Below, in pieces: positions 9,189-17,720 of a DNA stretch of 39,223 nucleotides. The notes below the pieces were generated by a model, which was not told the origin of the DNA, did no database searches, and worked only from the letters and a program-made list of their open reading frames with translations. Origin of the DNA: Candidatus Monoglobus merdigallinarum. GTDB lineage: Bacteria; Bacillota; Clostridia; Monoglobales; Monoglobaceae. Both the position numbers and the translations under genes were made by a program. The number at the start of each line of letters is the position of its first letter. Within the stretch, counting starts at the first letter, position 1. The stretch covers positions 1-39,223 of the forward strand of contig DXIJ01000034.1 of NCBI GenBank assembly GCA_019112945.1, written 5' to 3'.

Positions 9189-9215
9189 CAATAGCCGTCT
9201 AAAGTGCGGCTATTG
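9189..9215 (+). terminator. Probable weak intrinsic terminator
   Basis: CAATAGCCG-tctaaagtg-CGGCTATTG 9-bp stem, poor T-tract. Confidence 0.5.
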
Positions 9216-9246
9216 TTATCTAATAGACCTTGAAAGGAGTTTTTTT

Positions 9247-10680
9247 ATGGCTAAAGCACTGACTAACGACATGACCGCAGGAAATCCGGTCAGACATATA
9301 ATCAAATTTACTGTCCCTCTGCTTATAGGTAATATTTTCCAGGTACTGTATAACATGGTCGATACTATTATAGTCGGAAGAACCATAAGCGTGGAAGCTC
9401 TGGCGGCGGTCGGAGCCGCGGGCGCGATAATGTTTTTGATTGTAGGCTTTGCTCAGGGGTTTACAAACGGACTGTCTATCATTGTCGCGCAGAGATTCGG
9501 TGCAAACGATATGCCCGGAGTGCGCAGGAGCGTTGGCATGGGAATATATCTGTCTGTTGCGGCATCTATAGTCCTGACGCTCATCAGTATGCTCTCAGCA
9601 CGCACCCTGCTTGAACTTATGAGTACTCCAGATAACATAATCGACGATGCTTACAGCTACATAATCGTAATTTACGCAGGCATTGTGTTCCAGATATTTT
9701 ACAACTACATCTCATGCGTTATACGTGCGCTCGGCGACAGCAAAACGCCGCTTTATTTTCTGCTGATATCGTGTGTAATCAATATAGTGCTTGATCTTGT
9801 GTTCATCATCAACTTCCATATGGGCGTTGCCGGCGCAGGTCTTGCGACAATTATCGCACAGGCGGTCTCGGGAATTCTGTGCCTTTTGTATGTCGCAAAA
9901 AAGTTCCCCCAGCTTCATCTTAAAAAAGAAGATTTCAAGTGGGAGAATAAGTTTGCGCTCAAGCATCTCGGGCTTGCAGTGCCGATGGCTTTCCAAATGT
10001 CCGTTACCGCTATCGGCGTTATGGTAGTGCAGGCGGTGCTCAACTCGTTTGGCTCAACCGTTATAGCCGGTTACACTGCCGCCAACAAGATTGAACAGCT
10101 GATATCGCAGCCTCAGATCTCATTCGGGATGGCCATGGCGACATATGTCGGACAGAATTATGGAGCAATGAACGAAAAACGCATCAAAGAGGGCGTGAGC
10201 AAATGTGCACTGATAGTACTGGGACTGACGCTGGTTATTGTCCTGATAGTTCTGATATTTTCAAGGCCTATAGCAAGCGTATTTCTGGACGCCGGGACCG
10301 ATCCGGCGCTCAGGGACAACGTTATATTCTACACATCCACATACTTTAAGGCCGCTGCCGTTTTCTACTTTGCGCTTGCTCTTTTGTTCGTATACCGAAA
10401 CAGCCTGCAGGACATGGGCAACTCAGGAATAGTTCTGTGCGGAAGCGCAGCAGAGCTTATCGCACGAATTGTGCTGTCTCTGCTCATGGCTCGGACACTG
10501 ACCTACAACTATGGTGAGTTCTACGGATACTTGGGGGTATGTATCGCCGGACCGATCGCATGGCTGTCAGCCTGCACGCTGTTTATGGTTTCATACTTCA
10601 AAAACGTGCACAAGCTGCCCGAAATATTTAAAAAACGCAGTGAATTTAAAGAGCTGGACGCTCGGGCAAGCATAGAATAA
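9247..10680 (+). CDS. MATE family efflux transporter
   Basis: 477 aa; [34 protein letters not shown]; repeated MATE halves. Confidence 0.95.
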   Translation: MAKALTNDMTAGNPVRHIIKFTVPLLIGNIFQVLYNMVDTIIVGRTISVEALAAVGAAGAIMFLIVGFAQGFTNGLSIIVAQRFGANDMPGVRRSVGMGIYLSVAASIVLTLISMLSARTLLELMSTPDNIIDDAYSYIIVIYAGIVFQIFYNYISCVIRALGDSKTPLYFLLISCVINIVLDLVFIINFHMGVAGAGLATIIAQAVSGILCLLYVAKKFPQLHLKKEDFKWENKFALKHLGLAVPMAFQMSVTAIGVMVVQAVLNSFGSTVIAGYTAANKIEQLISQPQISFGMAMATYVGQNYGAMNEKRIKEGVSKCALIVLGLTLVIVLIVLIFSRPIASVFLDAGTDPALRDNVIFYTSTYFKAAAVFYFALALLFVYRNSLQDMGNSGIVLCGSAAELIARIVLSLLMARTLTYNYGEFYGYLGVCIAGPIAWLSACTLFMVSYFKNVHKLPEIFKKRSEFKELDARASIE

Positions 10681-10703
10681 AACGTTTTAAAGGAGAGGGT
10701 TTT

Positions 10704-11735
10704 ATGAACAAAATCAAAGAGTTACTGCCGGGGCTTATGCTCTGCATCGTCATAGCGGTTCCCTCATACCTGCTGGGAACGCTTCTGCCGGTAATAGGCG
10801 GCCCGGTATTCGGAATAATTATCGGAATGGTGATTGCCTTATTCTATAAAAACAAGGTAAAAACCCAGCCGGGCATTACATACACCTCAAAGAAGATACT
10901 TCAGTATGCCGTAATACTGCTGGGCTTTGGGATGAACCTCAGCAGTATATTAAAAACCGGCGCACAGTCGCTGCCGATTATCGTCTCGACAATATCGATC
11001 GCGCTGATCGTTGCATTCGTGCTGTATAAGCTCATCAAAATCAAGCCGAAGATCGCTGTGCTTATCGGCGTCGGCTCGTCTATATGCGGAGGCTCGGCAA
11101 TAGCCGCGACAGCTCCGGTCGTGGACGCTGAGGACGATGAGATAGCGCAGTCTATCTCTGTAATATTCCTCTTCAATGTGATAGCGGCGCTGATCTTTCC
11201 GACGCTCGGCTCTGCCATAGGACTGTCTAACAATGGTTTTGGTCTGTTTGCCGGAACTGCAATAAACGACACCTCATCAGTCACCGCAGCAGCTGCAGCC
11301 TGGGACGGAATACACGGCAGCAACACGCTTGACACCGCCACTATCGTAAAGCTTACCCGTACGCTTGCCATAATCCCGATCACGCTCGTGCTTGCGCTCT
11401 ACAGAGCCAGAAAGGAAAAGAGCAAGACCAATGTCAGTATAAAAAAGATTTTCCCGTTTTTCGTGCTGTACTTCGTGCTGGCTTCAGTTATAACGACTGT
11501 GTTTTATGCACTGTTCCCCGACGGCTCGGTTCACGCTGCCGGAGAGGGCGTTTTCGCAGCGCTCAAATGGCTCAGCAAGTTCTTTATAATTATGGCAATG
11601 AGCGCTATCGGACTTAACACCGATATTGTCAGGCTTGTAAAATCCGGCGGCAAGCCTATTTTCCTCGGATTGTGCTGCTGGATATCGATCATAGCAGTCA
11701 GCCTTATCATGCAGCGACTTATAGGAATAGTATAA
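10704..11735 (+). CDS. YeiH/UPF0324 family putative sulfate exporter
   Basis: 343 aa multi-[62 protein letters not shown]. Confidence 0.92.
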   Translation: MNKIKELLPGLMLCIVIAVPSYLLGTLLPVIGGPVFGIIIGMVIALFYKNKVKTQPGITYTSKKILQYAVILLGFGMNLSSILKTGAQSLPIIVSTISIALIVAFVLYKLIKIKPKIAVLIGVGSSICGGSAIAATAPVVDAEDDEIAQSISVIFLFNVIAALIFPTLGSAIGLSNNGFGLFAGTAINDTSSVTAAAAAWDGIHGSNTLDTATIVKLTRTLAIIPITLVLALYRARKEKSKTNVSIKKIFPFFVLYFVLASVITTVFYALFPDGSVHAAGEGVFAALKWLSKFFIIMAMSAIGLNTDIVRLVKSGGKPIFLGLCCWISIIAVSLIMQRLIGIV

Positions 11736-11852
11736 TCATTCATATAATACTTAAGGCGTATTTTTGACCCAACAATGATTTAACAGCCGGACAGGGCTGT
11801 ATCCTTTTGAAACAATTATAATAAATGATTTTTATCTTAAGTTTTATATTGA

Positions 11853-12029
11853 TATCTAAATCTATACTTACAACACTTTGTTAAAGATGTTAATCCAAAC
11901 CTCACCAGGCTTGTGAGCCGCAAAAAGAACAGCTTTACACAGACCGACGTTGAAGCGGATGAATATATGGAAGAGCTGAAAATAATAGTTGACTTTAAAG
12001 AGAAATTAAGATATAATAAAAGCAGATAA
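11853..12029 (+). pseudogene. Possible C-terminal remnant of an unidentified protein (open frame without a start codon)
   Basis: YLNLYLQHFVKDVNPNLTRLVSRKKNSFTQTDVEADEYMEELKIIVDFKEKLRYNKSR*; coding-like composition; preceded by TGA at 11850-11852. Confidence 0.35.
11989..12017 (+). promoter_or_regulatory. Sigma-A-like promoter reading toward the small hydrophobic ORF (candidate antitoxin RNA promoter)
   Basis: TTGACT(11989-11994)-N17-TATAAT(12012-12017). Confidence 0.7.
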
Positions 12030-12118
12030 AAGGTAACCCGAATTATCGGTTATAGCCAAAGAATGAAAATATTTTAATATAGCCGTTGCTTTGACCGAGA
12101 GACGGCTATATTGCTTTT
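12024..12118 (+). ncRNA. Predicted ~95-nt antisense/antitoxin RNA
   Basis: Begins about 7 nt after the 12012-12017 -10 box; 5' hairpin TAACCCGA-atta-TCGGTTA region; ends at palindrome 12076-12112 followed by TTGCTTTT. Ends are predicted, not observed. Confidence 0.5.
12076..12112. terminator. Palindrome shared by the two convergent transcripts
   Basis: AATATAGCCGT-ttgctttgaccgaga-region-ACGGCTATATT, perfect 11-bp stem; TTGCTTTT follows on +; weaker U-tract on -. Confidence 0.6.
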
Positions 12119-12180
12119 ATGGATACTATTATGAAGAAAATCACAATAGCAACAATTACTTTAAGTATTGTATTCCACAT
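12106..12180 (-). CDS. 24-aa hydrophobic peptide, candidate type I toxin or small membrane protein
   Basis: MWNTILKVIVAIVIFFIIVSIKAI*; SD AAGGAGG at 12194-12188, 7 nt from ATG; upstream TTGACT-N17-TATAAT promoter; single TM-like segment. Confidence 0.6.
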   Translation of the reverse strand: MWNTILKVIVAIVIFFIIVSIKAI

Positions 12181-12264
12181 AGGCAATCCTCCTTATCCAT
12201 ATAAGCATTCACCTATATACAGGAGGCTAACCGTCCTTCAATTACCTGTTTATCTGCTTAGATA

Positions 12265-12293
12265 ATTATATATTATTCGATGACTTTAGTCAA
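12265..12293 (-). promoter_or_regulatory. Sigma-A-like promoter for the 24-aa ORF
   Basis: minus strand TTGACT(12293-12288)-N17-TATAAT(12270-12265). Confidence 0.75.
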
Positions 12294-12401
12294 TTTACAA
12301 TTCTCTTACAACGTAGGAACGTAGGGATTAGGGAATAGGAATTAGGACGTGGTGTGTTAGTTCCCGACTATCTTTTTATCACAGCATTGGAACAATCGCA
12401 A

Positions 12402-12427
12402 AAAGGCACGCTGCGCAGCGTGCCTTT
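12402..12427 (-). terminator. Intrinsic terminator downstream of radC
   Basis: perfect palindrome AAAGGCACGCTGCGCAGCGTGCCTTT followed by TTT on the minus strand. Confidence 0.8.
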
Positions 12428-12496
12428 GTTTAGTTAGGTATACGCAAACCTGCCGATGTTTGGGGCAAGGCCATTACTCAAGGCGTTATATGTAAA

Positions 12497-13183
12497 TCAC
12501 AGGCAATTGCGCTCACGGAAGCTGTAATACCTATCGCCGCTGATTATGATATGGTCAAGAAGCTCGACTCCTAAAAGCTCAAGCGATTCTTTCACTTCTC
12601 TGGTCGCAGTCATATCTACCGCGCTTGGCGATGCGGTCCCACTCGGGTGATTATGTGTCAGCACTACAAACGCCGCATTGTTTATCACAGCACTGCGGGC
12701 AATTCTTACAACATCAATATACGCATCCTCGATAGTTCCCTCGCCGACCTTTTCAAATCTTATCACCTGAAGCTTTCTGTTCAGAAACAGAACATATACG
12801 CGCTCGCTTATGCTGTCGGCAAATAATGAAAACAGATAGGTTTTAAGCGCTTCGATATTTTCCAGTCCGCCGCCGGTTTCGTACATGATTTTGGAGCGCA
12901 TGACAACACCGAGTACAGCCGGGAGACTGTGCAAAAATTCCGCAACCCGCTTGCCGACGCCCTCCACCTCTGTCAGGGTATCAACATCGGCAGTCAGAAC
13001 TCCGTAGATAGAACCGTGTTTCTGAAGCAGCCGGTGAGCGATCTCGTTGGTGTTGCCTCTGTGGATAACTGAAAACAGTATCACCTCAAGCTGTTCGTGC
13101 TCCGGCAGTGCATCAAACGAGCTTTCCTCGATCTTGCGGCGCATTCTGCTCCTATGCCCCTCATGAGTATTCTCACGGCTCAT
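12497..13183 (-). CDS. radC: RadC family (JAB/MPN-like) protein
   Basis: HxHPSG...D metal motif LTHNHPSGTASPSAVDMTATREVKESLELLGVELLDHIIISGDRYYSF; N-terminal HhH-like region. Confidence 0.92.
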   Translation of the reverse strand: MSRENTHEGHRSRMRRKIEESSFDALPEHEQLEVILFSVIHRGNTNEIAHRLLQKHGSIYGVLTADVDTLTEVEGVGKRVAEFLHSLPAVLGVVMRSKIMYETGGGLENIEALKTYLFSLFADSISERVYVLFLNRKLQVIRFEKVGEGTIEDAYIDVVRIARSAVINNAAFVVLTHNHPSGTASPSAVDMTATREVKESLELLGVELLDHIIISGDRYYSFRERNCL

Positions 13184-13184
13184 G

Positions 13185-13760
13185 CTATTTTATCTTACGG
13201 CTGCCGGGCTTTACAAGCGGCAAACCTGTTTTGCATATCGGGCATTTGTCAGGCTCATACGAAGCGATATCCATTGAAAACGCACTCTTGTACGGAACGC
13301 CAAAGTCTATCTTTCCGCCGGTTCTGTCCACGATAGAACCGATACCGGCTATCTCACCGCCGGCCTCCTTGACGAGTTCCATGACCTCGCGCACGCTTCC
13401 GCCTGTGGTAACAACATCTTCAACTATAAGCACGCGCTGACCCTTTTCTATCTCAAAGCCTCTCCTAAGCGTCATCTTGCCGTTCTCGCGCTCGGCAAAG
13501 ATATTTTTGACGCCAAGCTGCTTTCCGACCTCGTAAGCCATTTGGATAGCACCTATTGCAGGGCCTATGACTAATTCTATATTATCGTCCCTATACTGCG
13601 CCACAAGCTCTCCGCACAGCGGCTCGCTGTATTTTGCGTACTGGAAAATCTTTGCGCACTGCATATATCTGTCACTGTGTCTGCCGGACGTCAGCAGAAA
13701 ATGCCCCTCCAGCAGCACTCCGGCTTCTTTCAGCATATCGATGATCTGTTCATTTGTCAT
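13185..13760 (-). CDS. pyrE: Orotate phosphoribosyltransferase
   Basis: LLTSGRHSDRYMQCAKI; PRPP motif VLIVEDVVTTGGS. Confidence 0.95.
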   Translation of the reverse strand: MTNEQIIDMLKEAGVLLEGHFLLTSGRHSDRYMQCAKIFQYAKYSEPLCGELVAQYRDDNIELVIGPAIGAIQMAYEVGKQLGVKNIFAERENGKMTLRRGFEIEKGQRVLIVEDVVTTGGSVREVMELVKEAGGEIAGIGSIVDRTGGKIDFGVPYKSAFSMDIASYEPDKCPICKTGLPLVKPGSRKIK

Positions 13761-13791
13761 TTACATTGTCCTCCTCTGGTTATTTTTATTT

Positions 13792-14703
13792 TCAGCCGTT
13801 TAACTCGACTTTTCCGACTATATCCCTGATCGATTTATAACCCTCTTTGTCAAGGTATTCGTTTATTTCGTTTCTGACTCTGATCCAAGCGTAGGGGTCA
13901 ACGATGCCCGCTGTGCCCACCGCCACGGCATCCGCACCGGCAAGGAAAAATTCAATAGCGTCCGCACCGTTCGTTATTCCGCCCATGCCTATTATCGGCA
14001 GCTTTACGGCATTGCGAACCTGGTACACCATTCTGACCGCCACCGGCTTTACGCACGGACCCGAAAGGCCGCCCATGTTGTTATACAGCACAGGTCTTTT
14101 TGTGTGTATATCTATCTTCATACCAAGCAAAGTGTTTATCAGTGAGAGCGCGTCTGCTCCGCCTGCCTCAGCCGCCCTTGCCATCTCGGTTATATCCGTG
14201 ACATTCGGGGACAGTTTGACGATAAGCGGCGCCTTTGCTGCACTTTTAACACGGGATGTTATTTCTTCCACCATTTTGGTATTTGTACCGAACGCCATTC
14301 CGCCCTCCTTTACATTCGGGCAGGATATATTGAGCTCAAACATATCAATCTTATCGCCTAAAATTTCGGCGACCTCGACATAATCATCTATCGTTGAGCC
14401 GCACAGGTTTGCTATGAGCTTTACATCAAACTTTCTGAGCCACGGCAGCTCGTTTTCGATAAAATATTCTGCGCCCGGATTCTGGAGCCCGACGCTGTTT
14501 AAAATTCCTTTTTCGGTCTCCGCTATCCTCGGGGATCTGTTGCCGAGCCGCGGCTTTGCGGACAACGCCTTGAGGCAAACGGCGCCGAGATTTGAGAGGT
14601 CAAAGAACTCTGCATACTCCCTGCCAAAACCGAACGTTCCGGAACCGGTAGTCACCGGATTTTTCCATTCGACACCGGCGATATTTACACTTAAATCAGC
14701 CAT
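13792..14703 (-). CDS. pyrD: Dihydroorotate dehydrogenase B, catalytic subunit
   Basis: NPVTTGSGTFGFG, ELNISCPNVKEGG, KLSPNVTDI; start set at ATG 14703 (MADLSVNIAG). Confidence 0.95.
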   Translation of the reverse strand: MADLSVNIAGVEWKNPVTTGSGTFGFGREYAEFFDLSNLGAVCLKALSAKPRLGNRSPRIAETEKGILNSVGLQNPGAEYFIENELPWLRKFDVKLIANLCGSTIDDYVEVAEILGDKIDMFELNISCPNVKEGGMAFGTNTKMVEEITSRVKSAAKAPLIVKLSPNVTDITEMARAAEAGGADALSLINTLLGMKIDIHTKRPVLYNNMGGLSGPCVKPVAVRMVYQVRNAVKLPIIGMGGITNGADAIEFFLAGADAVAVGTAGIVDPYAWIRVRNEINEYLDKEGYKSIRDIVGKVELNG

Positions 14704-15475
14704 CAAAATCCACCTCCAACGCATTAAATACCGGGCCGTCCTTGCACACGCGCTTTCTGCTGCCGTCTGTCATCGTACAGGTGCAGGTAACGCACGCGCC
14801 CACGCCGCAGCCCATTCTCTCCTCAAGCGAGGCTTCGCACGCGATATTGTTCTCGCGGGCGATCTCCGCAACCGCTTTCATCATGGGTTTGGGGCCGCAG
14901 GTATAGATTTTTGATATCTTGCTGCCCATTGACAACGAGTGCTTCAGAATATCCGTAACATTACCCTCAACACCTACGCTTCCGTCATCGCTCGACACAT
15001 ACAGCGAACGCGCCACAACTGAAAACTCACCGGTCAGCAGCATTGAATCTGTATTCCTAAAGCCAAGCATTACAACAGGCTTATCTTTCATTCTTCTTGC
15101 CAGCCCAAGCAGCGGGTATATACCTATCCCACCGCCTATCAGCACGCAGTCTCCCTCCTGCTCCGCTTTTTGCTGATAATCAAAGCCGTTTCCGAGCGGC
15201 CCGAGCACATCCAGCCTTTCGCCGACCTTTGCGCGGGACAGGGCCTTTGTGCCCTCACCCTTTACCTGAAAAATAAAGCGTATCAGGCGGTTATCGATTA
15301 CATCGCAAATACTTATCGGACGTCTTAAATATGAATCTCCTCCGCACAGTATATGCAGAAACTGACCGGGCTTTGCCTTAATCGCCATTTGATGACATTC
15401 TATTGTGTAGTCAAAAACACCCTCTGACGGCTGAGCCTTGCTGATTAACTCACATAACATAAGCAAATTCTCCAA
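14696..15475 (-). CDS. pyrK: Dihydroorotate dehydrogenase B, electron transfer subunit
   Basis: FAD/NAD-binding LRRPISICD, GGGIGIYPLLGLA; 2Fe-2S MGCGVGACVTCTC. Confidence 0.94.
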   Translation of the reverse strand: MENLLMLCELISKAQPSEGVFDYTIECHQMAIKAKPGQFLHILCGGDSYLRRPISICDVIDNRLIRFIFQVKGEGTKALSRAKVGERLDVLGPLGNGFDYQQKAEQEGDCVLIGGGIGIYPLLGLARRMKDKPVVMLGFRNTDSMLLTGEFSVVARSLYVSSDDGSVGVEGNVTDILKHSLSMGSKISKIYTCGPKPMMKAVAEIARENNIACEASLEERMGCGVGACVTCTCTMTDGSRKRVCKDGPVFNALEVDFDG

Positions 15476-15487
15476 TCCATTTATTAT

Positions 15488-16393
15488 TTATTTTATAACC
15501 GATACTATATCATCGCGCATCCTTATCGCCTCAGCCCGCGCCGCCTCGCCGACGCTGCCGCCGTTTTTCTTGTATGCGCACATGATAGAACGCGACGCAT
15601 TGACTATCGCTCCGAGGCCGTCGCCGTTAAACGAAGCGGCTACATCCTCCGCCTTTCCGCCCTGCGCTCCGTAGCCCGGAACCAAAAAGTAGGTATGCGG
15701 CATCTGCTTTCTGAGCTGCTGCGCCTGCTGCGGGTATGTTGCACCCACGACCGCGCCGACCTGCGAATATCCATACTTTCCTATATTATCTATCCCCCAC
15801 TGCTTGACAAGCGCCGCTACATGCTCATATATAGGCTTGCCGCCGCTTATAAGATCCTGAAGCTCACCCGAGGACGGGTTTGAGGTCTTGACAAGTGCAA
15901 AGATAGCTTTGCCGTTGTTTTGGCACTGCTTGACAAACGGCTGTGCACAGTCTGTGCCGAGATACGGATTTACAGTCAGACAGTCGGCATTAAACGCAGC
16001 CGTGCGCTTTTCGCCTATCTGCGTCTTGCCGAGATATGCCACAGCATACGCCTCGCTGGTCGAACCGATATCTCCCCTCTTTGCATCAAGAATGACATAC
16101 ATGCCCCTATCGCGCGCGTAGTCTATCGTCCGCTTAAGGCAAGTGACGCCGGGTATGCCGTACATTTCGTAATATGCAGACTGCGGCTTGACCGCCGGGA
16201 CTATGTCGCACAGAGCGTCGATAAGCTCCTTGTTAAACTCAAATATTGCGTCGGCCGCCCCCTCAAAGGTCTCGCCGTACTCGGCAAACGACTTCTTCAC
16301 CGTCTCCTCCGGGATATAGTCAAGTTTAGGGTCAAGACCGGCAACCGTCGGGTTCTGCTTCTCTTTTATTTTTTCTATCAATACATCTATCAT
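15488..16393 (-). CDS. pyrF: Orotidine 5'-phosphate decarboxylase (group 2)
   Basis: VAGLDPKLDYIPEE, VILDAKRGDIGSTSEAYA, LTVNPYLGTD. Confidence 0.95.
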   Translation of the reverse strand: MIDVLIEKIKEKQNPTVAGLDPKLDYIPEETVKKSFAEYGETFEGAADAIFEFNKELIDALCDIVPAVKPQSAYYEMYGIPGVTCLKRTIDYARDRGMYVILDAKRGDIGSTSEAYAVAYLGKTQIGEKRTAAFNADCLTVNPYLGTDCAQPFVKQCQNNGKAIFALVKTSNPSSGELQDLISGGKPIYEHVAALVKQWGIDNIGKYGYSQVGAVVGATYPQQAQQLRKQMPHTYFLVPGYGAQGGKAEDVAASFNGDGLGAIVNASRSIMCAYKKNGGSVGEAARAEAIRMRDDIVSVIK

Positions 16394-16414
16394 GCTTTAA
16401 ATACCTCCATGCAC

Positions 16415-17692
16415 TTATCTTTGGTAGACTATTTTTCCGCCCAATATTGTAGTATTAACACGGCCGCGGAGCTTCATACCATCATACGGGCAGTTACTGT
16501 TTTTAGAAGCAAACTCGTCCGTATTGACAGTGAACTCGTTTTCGGTTTCAAATATCACAATATCAGCCGCCTTGCCTACGCCGAGCGTACCCTTGTCGAT
16601 ATTGATGATACGCGCCGGATTGAGCGACATTTTTTCAATGAGCTGCGGAAGAGTAAGAACTCCGCTCATCACAAGATTTGTGTAGCTCAGAGCCAGCGAT
16701 GTTTCAAGGCCGACTATTCCGTTTGGCGCAAGTGCAAATTCTATCTCTTTCTCATCACGGTCGTGCGGTGCGTGGTCTGTGGCTATTGCGTCTATCGTAC
16801 CGTCGCGCAGTCCCTCCTTGACCGCCTCGGCGTCACTTTCGTCTCTGAGCGGCGGGTTCATCTTAGCGTTTGTATTAAAGCCGTCCACCGCTTTTTCTGT
16901 AAGTGAGAAATAGTGCGGTGCGGTCTCGCAGGTAATCCTTGCGCCGCGCTGCTTTGCTCTTCTGACCGCATCAATAGAGCCCGCTGTGCTGACATGGCAG
17001 ACATGCAGAATGCCGCCGCACTCCTCTGCGATCAAGACATCTCTTGCGACCGCCGCGCTCTCGGCACACTTGGGTATGCCTTTAAGACCCAAATACGTTG
17101 ACATATAGCCGTCGTTCATAGCTCCGCCGTCAACCAGGTCGAGATCCTCGCTGTGAGACATGACCGGGATACCAAACATCTTGGAATACTCCAGCGCACG
17201 CAGCATGAGCGATGAGCTTATGACCGGCCGTCCGTCATCGGATATGCCCGCCGCACCGGCCTCGCACAGCTCGCCTATCTCAGACAGCTCTTTCCCCTGC
17301 TGTCCCTTGGTTATACAGCCGCAGGTCAGCACGTTCGTAAGTCCTGCCTCTTTGCCTCTGTTCATAACATACTCAACGAGCGCACGGCTGTCTATCGGCG
17401 GATTGGTGTTCGGCATACACACCACAGTGGTAACGCCGCCGCGCGCTGCCGCACGGCTGCCGCTCTCTATATCCTCCTTGTATTCGTATCCGGGCTCGCG
17501 GAAATGCACATGCAGGTCTATAAGACCCGGGGCGACCGTCAATCCGCCTGCGTCAATGACCTCGTCGGCCGCCTCCGCTATGTTCTCGCCGACAGCGCAT
17601 ATCACTCCGTCCTTTACAAACACATCAAGAGTTTTATCAATATTATTTGCCGGGTCAACAACGTGACCGCCTTTTATCAAAATACTGCTCAA
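16415..17692 (-). CDS. pyrC: Dihydroorotase
   Basis: LIDLHVHFREPGYEYKEDIESG; IATDHAPHDRDEK; apparent TTG start with AGGAGA 7 nt upstream. Confidence 0.95.
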   Translation of the reverse strand: MSSILIKGGHVVDPANNIDKTLDVFVKDGVICAVGENIAEAADEVIDAGGLTVAPGLIDLHVHFREPGYEYKEDIESGSRAAARGGVTTVVCMPNTNPPIDSRALVEYVMNRGKEAGLTNVLTCGCITKGQQGKELSEIGELCEAGAAGISDDGRPVISSSLMLRALEYSKMFGIPVMSHSEDLDLVDGGAMNDGYMSTYLGLKGIPKCAESAAVARDVLIAEECGGILHVCHVSTAGSIDAVRRAKQRGARITCETAPHYFSLTEKAVDGFNTNAKMNPPLRDESDAEAVKEGLRDGTIDAIATDHAPHDRDEKEIEFALAPNGIVGLETSLALSYTNLVMSGVLTLPQLIEKMSLNPARIINIDKGTLGVGKAADIVIFETENEFTVNTDEFASKNSNCPYDGMKLRGRVNTTILGGKIVYQR

Positions 17693-17720
17693 TTCATATT
17701 CTCCTGTTCTCTATATGGAT

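Noticed and set aside
11783-11800. ACAGCC-ggacag-GGCTGT hairpin after the YeiH gene as a terminator
   Set aside because: Short stem with a poor T-tract; plausible but not listed as a feature
12119-12265. + strand 48-codon ORF MDTIMKKITIATITLSIVFHIGNPPYPYKHSPIYRRLTVLQLPVYLLR antisense to the 24-aa ORF
   Set aside because: No Shine-Dalgarno upstream of either ATG, starts right after the palindrome, and the opposite strand has a much better promoter/SD/ORF arrangement
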